DNA of 64,000 nt, taken from contig CALKER010000012.1 in assembly GCA_938084835.1 (NCBI GenBank), positions 186,001-250,000 of the forward strand. The letters run 5' to 3'. Origin of the DNA: an uncultured Thermoguttaceae bacterium (lineage in GTDB: Bacteria > Planctomycetota > Planctomycetia > Pirellulales > Thermoguttaceae). The notes beneath the pieces were generated by a model. It searched no databases, was not told the origin of the DNA, and saw only the letters and a program-made list of their open reading frames with translations. Shown one piece after another: positions 19,701 to 28,605 of the stretch (its first letter is position 1; the number at the start of each line of letters is the position of its first letter). The translations under genes and the position numbers were made by a program.

Positions 19701-20578
19701 TGCCCTTAGAGATGCGGATCCTCGAAGAACATAGGCATGACACGTACGTGCGGCAAAAGATCACGTATGCTGTGGAACCCGGCGATCGAGTTTCCGCTTG
19801 GCTGTTAATTCCACGGGAGGCATTTCAGACTCCCGGGATGAAACTTCCGGCCATGCTTTGCCTCCATCAAACGGTGTCCATTGGCAAAGATGAACCGGCC
19901 GGCCTCGGGGGTAACCCTAACCTGCATTACGCCAAGGAATTGGCTGAGCGCGGCTATGTCGCTTTGGCGCCCGACTATCTGGGTGGGGATATTCCGGAGG
20001 TGGGTATACGCGGAGGCTTCGGCGAAAACCGTACCGATCCTTACCAGCTGGGGTATGTTTCCGGAAGTATGAAAGGCATCTGGAATCACATTCGGGCCGT
20101 GGATCTCATCGAGTCTCTGCCGTTTGTTGATGGCGAGCGGATAGGTGTTATTGGACATTCTCTCGGGGGTTACAATTCGCTGTTTGTGGCGGCTTTCGAA
20201 CCACGCCTAAAAGTAGTGGTTTCAAGCTGTGGGTTCACTTCGTTTCCTAAGTACCGCGGTGGGGACCTCACAGGTTGGTCGCACCGGGGCCATATGCCGC
20301 GGATCGCCTCAATCTACGATAAAGATCCGGCCAAAGTACCATTTGACTTTCCCGACGTGCTTGCGGCGATTGTTCCCCGAGCGCTATTTATCAACGCTCC
20401 CACTAAGGATTTCTTTGATGTCTCCGGTGTAAAGGACTGCGTGGAGGCCGTCCGGCCCTTATACGTGGCCTTTGGGGCAGCGGACCGGCTCGCCGTCGTC
20501 CATCCCGAGACCGGCCACGATTTCCCTCCCGAAGTGCGTGAGGCGGCTTATCGATTTGTGGACAAATATCTCCGTTAA
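16706..20578 (+). CDS. GH99/WbsX-like glycosidase fused to an alpha/beta-hydrolase esterase
   Basis: The start is the ATG giving MKSPGHRQISRLRK, seven bases after AGAAGGAG. A signal or anchor segment covers about residues 16-33. Two galactose-binding-like beta domains follow (about 45-185, WTFDRAGDLEGW; about 195-345, WDFSQGLGDW). Residues about 455-770 form a GH99/WbsX-like catalytic domain: VGVYYFPGWGDPVRW, VADWHIKWAVEHGITFFCYDWYW, and EAWNEWGEGSYCEP near 738-751. A third beta domain (about 800-950, WDFTTGTDPGGW) separates it from an alpha/beta hydrolase (about 985-1290) with LCLHQT, the nucleophile elbow GHSLGG (Ser1152) and catalytic His in GHDFP (1271). Stand-alone planctomycete esterases share this last part. 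It probably cleaves and deacylates a mannose-type or branched polysaccharide outside the cell; the substrate is inferred. Confidence 0.85.
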   Translation: MKSPGHRQISRLRKAYWLGTILLAGWWVLFISWDRSSLRAEEKVLRAWTFDRAGDLEGWRPGGDVGNTRVEEGLLRTTVVGPDPILVHDVFVEPLPASPFQVVELRLFAPRQGLAELFWTNTTATRYGGFSPEKRTPFVLKAGWHTYRIWPFWQAEGRIIRLRVDLPPFEPGDAPLEYLIDYIRIVETGARGTPGPASWDFSQGLGDWQLEGEGMLTWAEGALSAVLHPGARLLAPAVDLEAEKSFFISFEMAVDQPGVGQILYATQKSNGLHAYNFPLAPGPKPRVYNVPVGGQSTWQSPIVYLALEVRSDTPVRVQLLWMKAAVDPQGRADLQVDYFQVRDALPRVGHVHEVIVQISNRGGDVADHVRAHLELPEGLYFAAGGPLIKNLPPVDYFSPARFSWRIFSRRPGPATLRLSITGPDQLVAECTENFTMAPQLSPADYVPEPKPVRGDYEVGVYYFPGWGDPVRWQPLEAFPERRPVLGYYREGLPEVADWHIKWAVEHGITFFCYDWYWTQGHRRLEHALHDGYFNAKYRDLMKFCLLWANHFGPGEHSEEDSEAVCRYWIENYFRLPQYFKIDGRPLVVIFSVYSMERDLGVEGTRKVIARWHELTQQAGVGKIFVAGCGAPAQLPRIKEMGFDAITGYNWPNCGLGERRWARFEEVAANYDSLWWRPLARAGLLPVITPVSAGWDARPWHGNRALVLSDCTPEAFEKHLRAAKRFVDETNQPKVLLIEAWNEWGEGSYCEPHKQHGFGHVEAIRRVFCPQSPPPIVFGPRDVGLPLPEFELAVEEEPRTVWDFTTGTDPGGWSNLMQLEDLAILRPSELSDWGLETGGLFAVAGTNDPALVLSTKVRAKEFEALEISIALRGAREKDVLQVFWASPLTVYREEASVRIPVVCDGKLRTYRLPLAQHPLWRGMITQLRVDPCATAGTKIVIGTIRLIPASLSDQRKAAQLRTDTPEDMRALDQQHQERRADALARIQLVMGSLPGPEKRVPLEMRILEEHRHDTYVRQKITYAVEPGDRVSAWLLIPREAFQTPGMKLPAMLCLHQTVSIGKDEPAGLGGNPNLHYAKELAERGYVALAPDYLGGDIPEVGIRGGFGENRTDPYQLGYVSGSMKGIWNHIRAVDLIESLPFVDGERIGVIGHSLGGYNSLFVAAFEPRLKVVVSSCGFTSFPKYRGGDLTGWSHRGHMPRIASIYDKDPAKVPFDFPDVLAAIVPRALFINAPTKDFFDVSGVKDCVEAVRPLYVAFGAADRLAVVHPETGHDFPPEVREAAYRFVDKYLR

Positions 20579-20880
20579 CCCCGTGAGGAAAACGAAGAAA
20601 GCAAGGGGCCATCCGGCCGCTTTCACGCCGGGAAATCTGCGGCCTCGCCTCTTGCGAAGAAAAGTTAAGGCCTGTTAGGAAAATGACTTAAACTCTATTT
20701 CAACAGATGTTCCGCCTCTGGGAAATCGGGCTTAAGAAGCGCAAACTGAATAAGCCGTTGTGCGGATAAGCGGGTTACTTAAGATCAGGCTCGCATTTTT
20801 GATTTTCCAACTTGAAACATTACCGTAGGTCAGTTTCCTTTCTTCCCATCGCACTCCCAAAAGCAAAGTGGAGCTAAGAG
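20579..20880. other. Intergenic region, 0.3 kb
   Basis: Spacer between the GH99-like gene and the lyase gene on the same strand. No hairpin or hexamer pair stands out. GGAG seven bases before 20881 is the ribosome site of the next gene. Confidence 0.4.
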
Positions 20881-23715
20881 ATGTGGCCTTCTCTAATTCT
20901 GCGAAAAATGCTCGGATGCGCCATTTTATTAACCAGCCTTTCGAGCGGCGTCTTTACGCGTGAGGCTTTGGCTGAAGAGGCCTTGCCAGTAAAGAGCGAA
21001 AGCACTTTTTATCCTCGGGCTTTACGGGAAAAGATCGCCAGCGCAATTCAAACCAACACATATGCCAAACAAAGGGCTGCCGAGCTAATCCAGGAGGCCG
21101 AATTCTGGGCCCAGAAGTCAGACGAAGAGCTGTGGGCTCTCATGTTTAGCCCAACACTGCCGCGCTCTTGGCATGTTTACTCCAAGGGCTTCTGTCCCGC
21201 ATGCCGCAAAAGTGTTCCGATGTACAATTGGTGTGTCGAGGCTCGCCGGGATCCGTGGAAGGTTACTTGTCCTCACTGTGGCACACGCTTTCCCACGAAC
21301 GATTTCGCCAGCTTCTACCGTTCGGGACTCAACGAGCAGGGGATGTTCGACCCGGCCAAGGCTGACCGGTCTCTCCTTTTCAACCTCGACCATCCCCACT
21401 CCGCTGATCCCTGGCACCAATTCGGCGTTGACGATGGAAACGGTTATCGTGAGGGAAACCATACGTGGCGTTTTATTGCCGCATATTTGGTTTACGGCCA
21501 GTGGAAAGAGTTAGTCCTGGGTGGGGCGAGGTCTTTGGCAGCGGCCTATCTTGTGACGGAAGATCCCAATTACGCGCGTAAGGCAGCCATCATCCTCGAT
21601 CGGGTGGCTGAGCTTCATCCACTTTTCGACTTTCGGACACAGGCATTTATCTACGACGTTCCCTCTTATGCGGACGGATACGTGACCGTGTGGCATGATG
21701 CCTGCGAAGAAGTGCGCCTGCTCGCTCTGTGTTACGATGCTGTCTTCGAGGCGATTCGGGAGGACGAAAAGTTACTTGAATTTTTGTCCTCGCAAGCGGC
21801 TAAATATAAGCTCAGTAAACCCCGCACAAGCTTTCGGGAAATTCAAGTCAACCTGGAACACGGGCTCATACACGATCCGCTGAGAAATATCCGAAAAATA
21901 AACTCGAACTTTCCTCGCGCTCCTTTCACCCAAGCAACTTTGCTTGCCGTGCTAGGTGGTGCGGAGCACAAGCAACAGGCCTTTGCGATCTTGGAGGAAG
22001 CTCTGGCCAGGGCCACCGCTGTTGACGGTGTGACCGGTGAAAAAGGTTTGTCCGGTTACGCCGCCTTCGCGACTCAGGGGATCGCACGGTGGCTAAGTGC
22101 TTTCGACAGAGTGCAGCCTCAGCTCCTTAGCAAGCTCTGTGTGCGGTACCCCTTGCGGGAAACCTTTCGGTTTCATCTGGATACTTGGGCCCTGCTCCAG
22201 TATTACCCGCGATCGGGAGACGCAGGTGCCTTTGCCCGACGAGAACCTCGATACGTGGGACTAGAGTTGAGCAGAGGCGTTGACTCGCCGATCACTCATC
22301 TGGACGCAACCTTGCCAATTGCTTCCGGATGGACGTTTCTTTGGCGTCTCTACGAAGTAACCGGCGATGTGGACTTTGTACGCCTGGCATACCGCGAAAA
22401 CGGTTATCGTCTTGATAGCCTTCCCTTTGACCTGGCCGAGGAAAACGCTTTGACCTTTCAAACTCAAGTGATGGAATTACTTGAGAATCATGGAAGCACA
22501 ATTAAGTTGGAAAGTGTCAACAAGGAAAATTGGGCACTGGCCCTGCTGCGCTCCGGGGAGGGGGAACACGCCCGCGTGGCGTGGTTGGATTATGACGCCG
22601 GCGGCCCTCACGGTCACGCCGATGGGATGACTTTTGGGCTTTTTGCCCGTGGCTTGGACTTATTGCCGGATTTCGGTTATCCACCCGTTCAATTTGGGGG
22701 ATGGAACTCTCCGCAAGCCCGGTGGTATGTAAGTTCGCCGGCACATAATACGGTGGTTGTCAATGGGAAGAATCATCGCCGGGCGCGGGGCAAAACTTTA
22801 CTCTGGGGCCAGTCACCTTGGTGTCAGACCATCCGGGCGAGCGGCTCAGATTTGGTGGGCGGTGAAGAATTCGATCGAACCATCCTCCTTATTGATAAAA
22901 ACAACGAGGATTTCTATGTGGCCGACATCTTTCGGGTGGCAGGAGGTACCCGTCACGAAAAGTTCGTTTATCCGCACTTTTCCCGGTTGTACCCTGATCA
23001 TCGCCTACCATCGGTCAAGCAGGTCCCGCCCGAGGCCACAGGCTACGCGGACCGAAGTGATGTACAACTGAGCCAGTGGCAGCAAGTGGCATCGGCCGAT
23101 GTGGTTCGGCAGATCGCCCCCCAAAGCGTTGTATTCACATGGCACATTGAAGATCGATACGGCTACTTGCCGGCCGGAAAACAGCTAGCCCTTCGCTACT
23201 TCGAAGCTACCGGCGATGCTGAGATCTTTACAGCCAAAGCGTGGATCGTTCCCGGATTCGACACCTCCGAGGAGTTCTACATCCCCGCACTCATTGTCCG
23301 GCGTACCAGTTTTGAAGGCGAGCGGCTGCATCGGTCGATCTTCGTGAGCGCGTACACCGTCTTTGACGACGATGCTTGTCCGATAGTGGAGGTGAGAAGA
23401 TACACGGCGGAGGAATGTGCCCGACAACCGGAAATCCTCGGGCTTCGTGCGGAGGACATGGAGGGCTTGCTTCTTACGGCAGCGGATGTCGTCATTGAGC
23501 TTTGCTTTAACGATGGAGTCAGAGACGTGATTATGGCTCGCAAAGGAACTGCCGACGAACTTTCTGGTATGCGACCGCCGGAAGAATCTCCTCCGCCAAG
23601 CTCGACAGTCGGACTCCAGGCAAAAAGGGCAGACAAACTTCCGGCAATAAAAGTCTTGCGCTTTTTCCCAAATGGTTCGAAGGAACCGGATGTAGTGCAA
23701 TTCTTCTTTCGCTAG
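20881..23715 (+). CDS. Heparinase II/III-type polysaccharide lyase, secreted
   Basis: A 944-residue exported protein; the signal peptide ends near ALA/EEALP (about residue 32). Residues about 100-145 carry two CxxC pairs (CPAC and CPHC, with an extra Cys between), a zinc-ribbon-like insert seen near the start of some planctomycete lyases. Residues about 170-500 are helical repeats, the alpha/alpha toroid, with EGNHTWRF and YDVPSYADGYVTVWHDA. The C-terminal heparinase II/III beta-sheet domain begins near 560: GGPHGHADGMTFGLFARG, DFGYPPVQFGG and SSPAHNTVVVNGKNH carry the conserved His residues. Such enzymes cleave uronic-acid polysaccharides (heparin, alginate or relatives) by beta-elimination. 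The exact substrate cannot be told. It lies downstream of the glycosidase and fits the same degradative role. Confidence 0.85.
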   Translation: MWPSLILRKMLGCAILLTSLSSGVFTREALAEEALPVKSESTFYPRALREKIASAIQTNTYAKQRAAELIQEAEFWAQKSDEELWALMFSPTLPRSWHVYSKGFCPACRKSVPMYNWCVEARRDPWKVTCPHCGTRFPTNDFASFYRSGLNEQGMFDPAKADRSLLFNLDHPHSADPWHQFGVDDGNGYREGNHTWRFIAAYLVYGQWKELVLGGARSLAAAYLVTEDPNYARKAAIILDRVAELHPLFDFRTQAFIYDVPSYADGYVTVWHDACEEVRLLALCYDAVFEAIREDEKLLEFLSSQAAKYKLSKPRTSFREIQVNLEHGLIHDPLRNIRKINSNFPRAPFTQATLLAVLGGAEHKQQAFAILEEALARATAVDGVTGEKGLSGYAAFATQGIARWLSAFDRVQPQLLSKLCVRYPLRETFRFHLDTWALLQYYPRSGDAGAFARREPRYVGLELSRGVDSPITHLDATLPIASGWTFLWRLYEVTGDVDFVRLAYRENGYRLDSLPFDLAEENALTFQTQVMELLENHGSTIKLESVNKENWALALLRSGEGEHARVAWLDYDAGGPHGHADGMTFGLFARGLDLLPDFGYPPVQFGGWNSPQARWYVSSPAHNTVVVNGKNHRRARGKTLLWGQSPWCQTIRASGSDLVGGEEFDRTILLIDKNNEDFYVADIFRVAGGTRHEKFVYPHFSRLYPDHRLPSVKQVPPEATGYADRSDVQLSQWQQVASADVVRQIAPQSVVFTWHIEDRYGYLPAGKQLALRYFEATGDAEIFTAKAWIVPGFDTSEEFYIPALIVRRTSFEGERLHRSIFVSAYTVFDDDACPIVEVRRYTAEECARQPEILGLRAEDMEGLLLTAADVVIELCFNDGVRDVIMARKGTADELSGMRPPEESPPPSSTVGLQAKRADKLPAIKVLRFFPNGSKEPDVVQFFFR

Positions 23716-24325
23716 AGGAGCAACCGCAGCCACGCAACCACTGAAGTGGGCAAGAGTGTGGCGCAACGTGAGATGTTCGCTCGAAAAATTCCGTAGCCTT
23801 GTCTCCTTGCTTGGTCGGGACGTGCCGCCTATAATGGTCGACAAAAAGGCGTGGGCGATGCCTAGGCTAGCTACCATCTCGCCGGAAAACAATGGTCCCC
23901 TCTTTTTCGACATTAACCTTCAAGAAGGTAATCGAAGACCGCCGGTTAATGGACTTGCACCGCCGGGGAAAGAAAACCAAAGACGTGCCAACTCGCTTTT
24001 TGTTCTATTAAGCTTCAGGATACTGCCGGCGCGGGAGATCCCCGCTTCGCGCAAGAGATGTCCTGGCGTACACCAGCAATCTGGCAAGGTGGGAATGGTT
24101 GGCCGGCGGTGCAGCGTGATCGTCTCTTCTCGCTGACAAAGGGGCTCTGGTGGCAGATCCATCTAGAAGGTGTTTTCCTTAGTTCAAACACCCTGGGGCA
24201 GGGTGTGTGCCTATTAGGATTGGAGCCGGCTTCACCTGTCGAGTGGTAGTTTGTTTGGCTAAGTTGACGTCCGGGTAGTTTCCCTGAGTTGACGTCCGGG
24301 TAGTTTCCCTGAAGGAGACTTGAAA
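23716..24325. other. Intergenic region, 0.6 kb, with tandem duplication at its end
   Basis: Frames here show no ribosome site or known protein. The last 63 bases contain a perfect 25-bp tandem duplication that ends at the Shine-Dalgarno of the PHP gene. Confidence 0.5.
24263..24312. repeat. Perfect 25-bp tandem duplication before a ribosome site
   Basis: Units 24263-24287 and 24288-24312 are identical; each starts GTTGACGTCC and ends TAGTTTCCCTGA. The second copy ends at the AAGGAG (24312-24317) used by the PHP gene. It may be a recent slippage event, or a doubled operator controlling this gene. GTTGAC could act as a -35 hexamer in each copy, but no -10 follows at proper spacing. Confidence 0.85.
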
Positions 24326-25447
24326 ATGCTTTCGCGACGCCAATTTCTTTCGGCAGCTCTGGCTGTATGCTTGTGGACAAGTGCTGCGGTAGCGCAAACG
24401 CCGCGGTTCGAAATTGCTTTCCCAGCGCTTCCCAACACACGGGCAATGGTGTGCGACTTGCATATGCACACGGTCTTTTCCGATGGGAGCGTGTGGCCGC
24501 GCATTCGTGTGGACGAAGCCTGGCGGCTGGGGCTGCACGCTATCGCGATCACCGATCACGTGGAATATCAACCGTGGAAGGACGATGTAAGGGTAGACAA
24601 TCTGGACCGCCCCTACGAGTTGGCGCTCGGTTCGGCTCGCGAACATGATATCTTGCTTCTGCGGGGCGCCGAGATCACCCGCGATACCCCCCCGGGGCAT
24701 TTTAATGCGGTTTTCCTCAAACAGGTCAGCGCCTTGGCGGTTTTCCAACAAATACCTAAGGACGACACAGAAGCCCTTTTGGAGGCCTTCCGTGTCACAG
24801 CAGACCAGGGCGCATTTGTCTTCTGGAATCACCCCGGGTGGAAGGGGCCGGAACTAGGCAAATGGGGTCCGGTTCAGGAAGAACTCCTCAAACGTGGTTG
24901 GCTTCACGGAATTGAAATTTGCAACGGTAGCACCTATTACCGCGAGGCTCACGAATACGCCCTGGAGAAGAACCTCACACTTATCGGTACTTCGGATATT
25001 CACGGGCCAGATCTCAACCAGCGAACCACCGAGCAAGCACACCGAGCTTTGACAATCGCCTTCGTGGAAGAGTGGTCGGCAGATGGGTTGCGGGCCGCTC
25101 TTTTTGCTGGGCAAACTGTTGTTTGGTTCCAGGATTTGTTAATCGGCCGTCAGCCTATCCTGGAAACCCTATTTGCCCAAACGGTGGAGATGGTTCCGCC
25201 CCACCTTCGCACGCAGAACCGCGTGTACTTTGTCTTGCGTAACCGCTCGATTGTACCCGTAAAATTGGAACGAGTCGGCAAGTTAGGGCCGGCCACAATC
25301 ACTATTCCCGGCGAGGCCAGCGTGCTCGTTTGGGTGGGCACATCTCAGCCGCAACAACCCATGGAACTCCAATATGTGGCCACAAACTGGTGGATTGCTC
25401 CCGATACTGGCCTTCCAGTCGTCCTTCAAGTGCCGGGTGCCGAGTGA
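24326..25447 (+). CDS. Tat-exported PHP-domain phosphoesterase (Sb-PDE-like)
   Basis: Metal-dependent phosphoesterase of the PHP superfamily. The start is the ATG giving MLSRRQFLSAALAV, eight bases after AAGGAG; a TTG two codons earlier is too close to it. SRRQFL plus the hydrophobic stretch to about residue 24 is a Tat signal. Metal ligands are visible in CDLHMHTVFSDG (HxH), AITDHVEY, RGAEITR, FWNHPGW and GTSDIHG. The C-terminal 100 residues form a beta domain (LRNRSIVPVKLERVG) typical of the periplasmic Sb-PDE-like branch. The substrate is unknown; possibilities are phosphodiesters or sugar phosphates. Tat export suits an enzyme loaded with metals in the cytoplasm. Confidence 0.85.
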   Translation: MLSRRQFLSAALAVCLWTSAAVAQTPRFEIAFPALPNTRAMVCDLHMHTVFSDGSVWPRIRVDEAWRLGLHAIAITDHVEYQPWKDDVRVDNLDRPYELALGSAREHDILLLRGAEITRDTPPGHFNAVFLKQVSALAVFQQIPKDDTEALLEAFRVTADQGAFVFWNHPGWKGPELGKWGPVQEELLKRGWLHGIEICNGSTYYREAHEYALEKNLTLIGTSDIHGPDLNQRTTEQAHRALTIAFVEEWSADGLRAALFAGQTVVWFQDLLIGRQPILETLFAQTVEMVPPHLRTQNRVYFVLRNRSIVPVKLERVGKLGPATITIPGEASVLVWVGTSQPQQPMELQYVATNWWIAPDTGLPVVLQVPGAE

Positions 25448-25778
25448 GGGTCATCGCCCAGACCCGACGCACGACTTCGGTACGACTCTGGTAGGTAACC
25501 GATCTTTCAAGACCAGGCGAAAGCCTCAGGGGAGTTAACTTTTCCTCAGCTGCGGTCACTTCCTCATAGACTAAAGCCACGAGGGGAAGTCGCTGGTGAG
25601 CGGCGGCTTCCCCTTGATCGTTTGTTTGCCGGTCGGTACAAAGAGGCAAACACTTGAAACGTCTTTCCCAACGAGGCTTACGCCGCGTGGGAGATTCGGT
25701 CGCGAAACGGTTCCGGGCCCTCGCCTGCAGGATGTCAATCTCCTTCGAACAATGTTCGCTCCACAAGCGGAGGGGAGT
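25448..25778. other. Intergenic region, 0.3 kb
   Basis: Open frame of the next gene runs back through this stretch, but the sequence before 25779 does not resemble protein and has no ribosome site. Nothing else seen. Confidence 0.4.
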
Positions 25779-26519
25779 ATGCACGGGTGGGAAACTTGGG
25801 GCAGATCCTGGACGTTGGAGTTCCAGATCCTCGGGATTCCGGTTCGTGTTCATCCTGCCTTTTGGTTAACCGCTTTGCTTCTCGGTCTGTATCAGCCTCA
25901 TCCCGTGGCCCTTTTGGCATGGGTCCTGGCAATGTTCTTGGCGGTACTGGTTCATGAGTTAGGCCACGCGCTGATGATGAAACTCTATAGCTATCGGCCA
26001 GAAATCCTCCTCTATGGTTTGGGCGGTGTTACCGAGTACGGATCCCCGATGTACGGACCCGCGGTTTCCACTCCGAGCATGCGGATTTTGATCATTGGCG
26101 CCGGCCCAATCGCAGGTCTCGCTCTGGGGTTTGGTATAGCGGCACTTGTGCGATTTTTTGGAGGCAGCGTAGAGATCGTCTTTCTGCTGCAAATAATCCC
26201 AATGCCGGTCCTGCGGGAGACGATTGGATCGGTAGCGCTCAGCTTGTTCCTTCAATTTCTGATCTGGATCGGGGTCTTTTGGAGTATCATCAACCTCATG
26301 CCCGTTTACCCGCTGGACGGGGGGCAAATTACCCGCGAATTACTCATGTTAGCCGATCCCCGTGAGGGGCTGCGACAGTCACTGAGGCTGTCTTTTTACT
26401 CTGCCATCTTCCTAGCAGTCTTCGGATATTTTGCCTTCAGTAGTATCCTTATGCTACTTCTCTTCGGCATTCTGGCCTATAACAACTATCAGCTTTTGCG
26501 CGGCATCGACGCGTGGTGA
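25779..26519 (+). CDS. Site-2-type M50 membrane metalloprotease
   Basis: An integral membrane zinc protease of about 246 residues. The start is the ATG giving MHGWETWGRSW, with GGAGGGG immediately upstream. The catalytic HExxH is in LAVLVHELGHALMM (about residue 65), and the second zinc ligand is the Asp in LMPVYPLDGGQITRELL (about 170). About six hydrophobic segments are present: around 25-45, 50-72, 100-122, 130-160, 200-235. There is no PDZ or CBS domain, so it belongs to the small FtsA-independent rhomboid-like M50B group rather than RseP. Role: cleavage of membrane-embedded substrates, target unknown. Confidence 0.9.
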   Translation: MHGWETWGRSWTLEFQILGIPVRVHPAFWLTALLLGLYQPHPVALLAWVLAMFLAVLVHELGHALMMKLYSYRPEILLYGLGGVTEYGSPMYGPAVSTPSMRILIIGAGPIAGLALGFGIAALVRFFGGSVEIVFLLQIIPMPVLRETIGSVALSLFLQFLIWIGVFWSIINLMPVYPLDGGQITRELLMLADPREGLRQSLRLSFYSAIFLAVFGYFAFSSILMLLLFGILAYNNYQLLRGIDAW

Positions 26520-27189
26520 CGACTCATTGCCGGTAACGCGTTACGGTATCCAAACGAACTGTGGCCGAGGAATCCAACTGGTTCTGCCAGTTTCGGGGAT
26601 GATCCCTTGACCACCGGCTTGGCAGGGCCGAAGTGTACACACTCACTCGGTGGAGCGAAGCCAATCCACAGCCTCGACCTCCGCAAGGGATCCTCTTGTG
26701 GAAATCTTCCCAACCGGCACCGGGGCAAACCAGGGTGTTGTCCAAAGGCTTTACGAACAAAAGACCAAGCTCAGGATGATAGAGGACCGCATGTATTTAG
26801 GCACTTACTCGCTGGGGGTACTTCCGAATTTGGGATCATTCTTGGCTGCAAAAGCTATCTGGCCTGTCCCAGGGGGGAGCCTTAGCTCAAGACTCATAGC
26901 CAGCTTTAGTAAGAAAAAAAGCCTTATATAAGGTCAAGAAATCCCTTGAGGCGAGGCCTACTAACAAAATGGCACCTGAAAAGCCCCACGCACAAATCTG
27001 AGAAAATCTCGGGTTGGTTTCAAAAAAACAAGCGGACGCGAGCTAAGGAACTGTTGCCCAAAAACCCGCGTCCGACCCGCCTGAAGCCAAAGCACCGTTC
27101 CGAAACTCCCTGCGGAAGGCTAATTTTGAGCCCAGGGTGTCATCCTGCTTGCGCCCACTCTCGGTCAGGTCACAAGTTTGTTTTTTCTT
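26520..27189. other. Intergenic region, 0.7 kb
   Basis: No gene supported. An eight-bp inverted repeat (CGGACGCG near 27032 and CGCGTCCG near 27069) with a long loop is the only structure noticed. Confidence 0.35.
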
Positions 27190-27558
27190 TCAGAAGTCAA
27201 TCCAGAGGCCGAAGTTCCGGCCACGGTAGTAAATGTGACTACCTGAATAGGGGTAGATTACACCATACCCCGGCCGAGGCTGCATCACCACAGGGGGATG
27301 CCCGGGGAAGGGTACAATAACCACCGGCGGATGCCACGGGTGATAACCGAACACCGGCGGATGGTGATAGGGAGGTTTGTAACCATGGCCAGGCCAGGAG
27401 CGAGGTGGACAATTCCGATCACCCCGCGACTCGCGACCGGAAGTCAGGAAAATGCCCGCCCTGTCCCGGTCGTCCAACCGCAAGGTCTGTGCTTGCACGT
27501 TTGAGGCAATAATGGAAAACGCCAGGAATAGCGCCAAAAAGGTTAGTCCCGTTCTCAT
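27190..27558 (-). CDS. Small secreted His/Pro/Gly-rich protein
   Basis: A 122-residue exported protein. The signal peptide is MRTGLTFLALFLAFSIIASNVQA, and the ATG follows GGAGGG by seven bases on the minus strand. After a short charged region (RLDDRDRAGIFLTSG) the protein is dominated by His, Pro, Gly and Tyr: PGHGYKPPYHHPPVFGYHP and a second PPVVIVPFPGHPPVV. The chain ends YYRGRNFGLWIDF. Such composition suggests a surface or extracellular protein, perhaps metal-binding through His. No family recognised. Signal peptide plus ribosome site make the gene convincing. Confidence 0.7.
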   Translation of the reverse strand: MRTGLTFLALFLAFSIIASNVQAQTLRLDDRDRAGIFLTSGRESRGDRNCPPRSWPGHGYKPPYHHPPVFGYHPWHPPVVIVPFPGHPPVVMQPRPGYGVIYPYSGSHIYYRGRNFGLWIDF

Positions 27559-28034
27559 GACTCAGCCCTCCCCTCTGTCAAGTGTTGGTTGATTTCCGAC
27601 GTTCCACGAACTTTCAGTTTTGGCCCCTCACGGATCTGTCGAAGGTGTGTTGGTTAAAGCCTGCCGGCCGGCACTGCGTGCTTCTGCAATAACCGTGCCA
27701 TAATTTGATACGCTAGGAGTTTCGTAGCTCGTTCGAGGGATTTGGGCTCATCCGAACCGGGGCGAAGGCGAATTCAAATGGTTGGCGCGAGACTTCGTGC
27801 GACGTCATCGTCGGCCGGGAGCCAACTTTACAAAATCTGCGAAAAACCGGGAAAGCCTGACCTGCGAAAGGCGATTTGTTCCCAGATTAGCTTTTTAATG
27901 CCAGTGCGGCTCTTCATTTTGGGCTGCACAGAAACTTAGAGAGGCAAACTCCCGGTGCGCTGCAAGGTGACTGCAATGATGAGGGAACATGGGCACTGCA
28001 CCTCTTAGTGTCGCAAAGCCCGTGAGAGCTTATT

Positions 28035-28104
28035 AATCACAATGACGGCGCATTTAAAATCAAAATGATGGCGCAGGCGAAATCACAATGACGGCGCATT
28101 TTAA
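28035..28104. repeat. 23-bp tandem repeat, three copies
   Basis: Units start at 28035, 28058 and 28081. The outer two share AATCACAATGACGGCGCA, and the middle one reads AATCAAAATGATGGCGCA. Tandem AT-rich boxes with a GGCGCA core resemble the repeated transposase-binding sites at ends of IS21-type elements. No transposase is adjacent and I found no reversed copy, so this would be a lone end. Confidence 0.8.
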
Positions 28105-28587
28105 ATCCGATTGCCGACACATCAGTGAGAGATACCTAGACTTTAACGCTGTCGTGTGTCGTGGGCGGTGCCCCAACAATATGTGGCAATCAGTCCGGCA
28201 AGGCAAACTGGTTGATTTCCGCGTGGAAGGATGTTCCAGGCGAGGGTGTGGTTTCGCCAGGAGTTCCACGGGGGAAGCAGGCTTGAGCTCATCACACCCT
28301 ACATTAACCCCGCCGTAGAAGGCTCTCGGAAACTGAGTACAATCCGCGCCTCCGGCCGGAGGGCCCGCCCACTTTTTTCCCTACAATCTAATACTTCTGG
28401 GTCCAAAACCCCTCTTCTCCTCCTTAGGGGGTCGAAGAACTGTTCCCAGCAGAATGCATTACTGAAAACTGCGGAAGCGGTGCGTAGGAACAAAAAAGTG
28501 ACCTTGGTGAGGAGCCAGATCTTTCCATAAGATTCGACCTCTTACTCGCCCGGGAGTCGAATACCGCACTTTTTCGCCAACTGGTAA

Positions 28588-28605
28588 ACCCCTCATTAGA
28601 GGGGT
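28588..28605. terminator. Strong hairpin without U-run
   Basis: ACCCCTC (28588-28594), loop ATTA, GAGGGGT (28599-28605): a perfect seven-bp stem. It is not followed by a T-run on either strand. A terminator, attenuator relic or mobile-element hairpin are all possible. Confidence 0.35.

Noticed and set aside
23185..23913. 242-codon open frame on the minus strand
   Set aside because: Overlaps the lyase gene end, lacks a ribosome site and has shadow-like composition.
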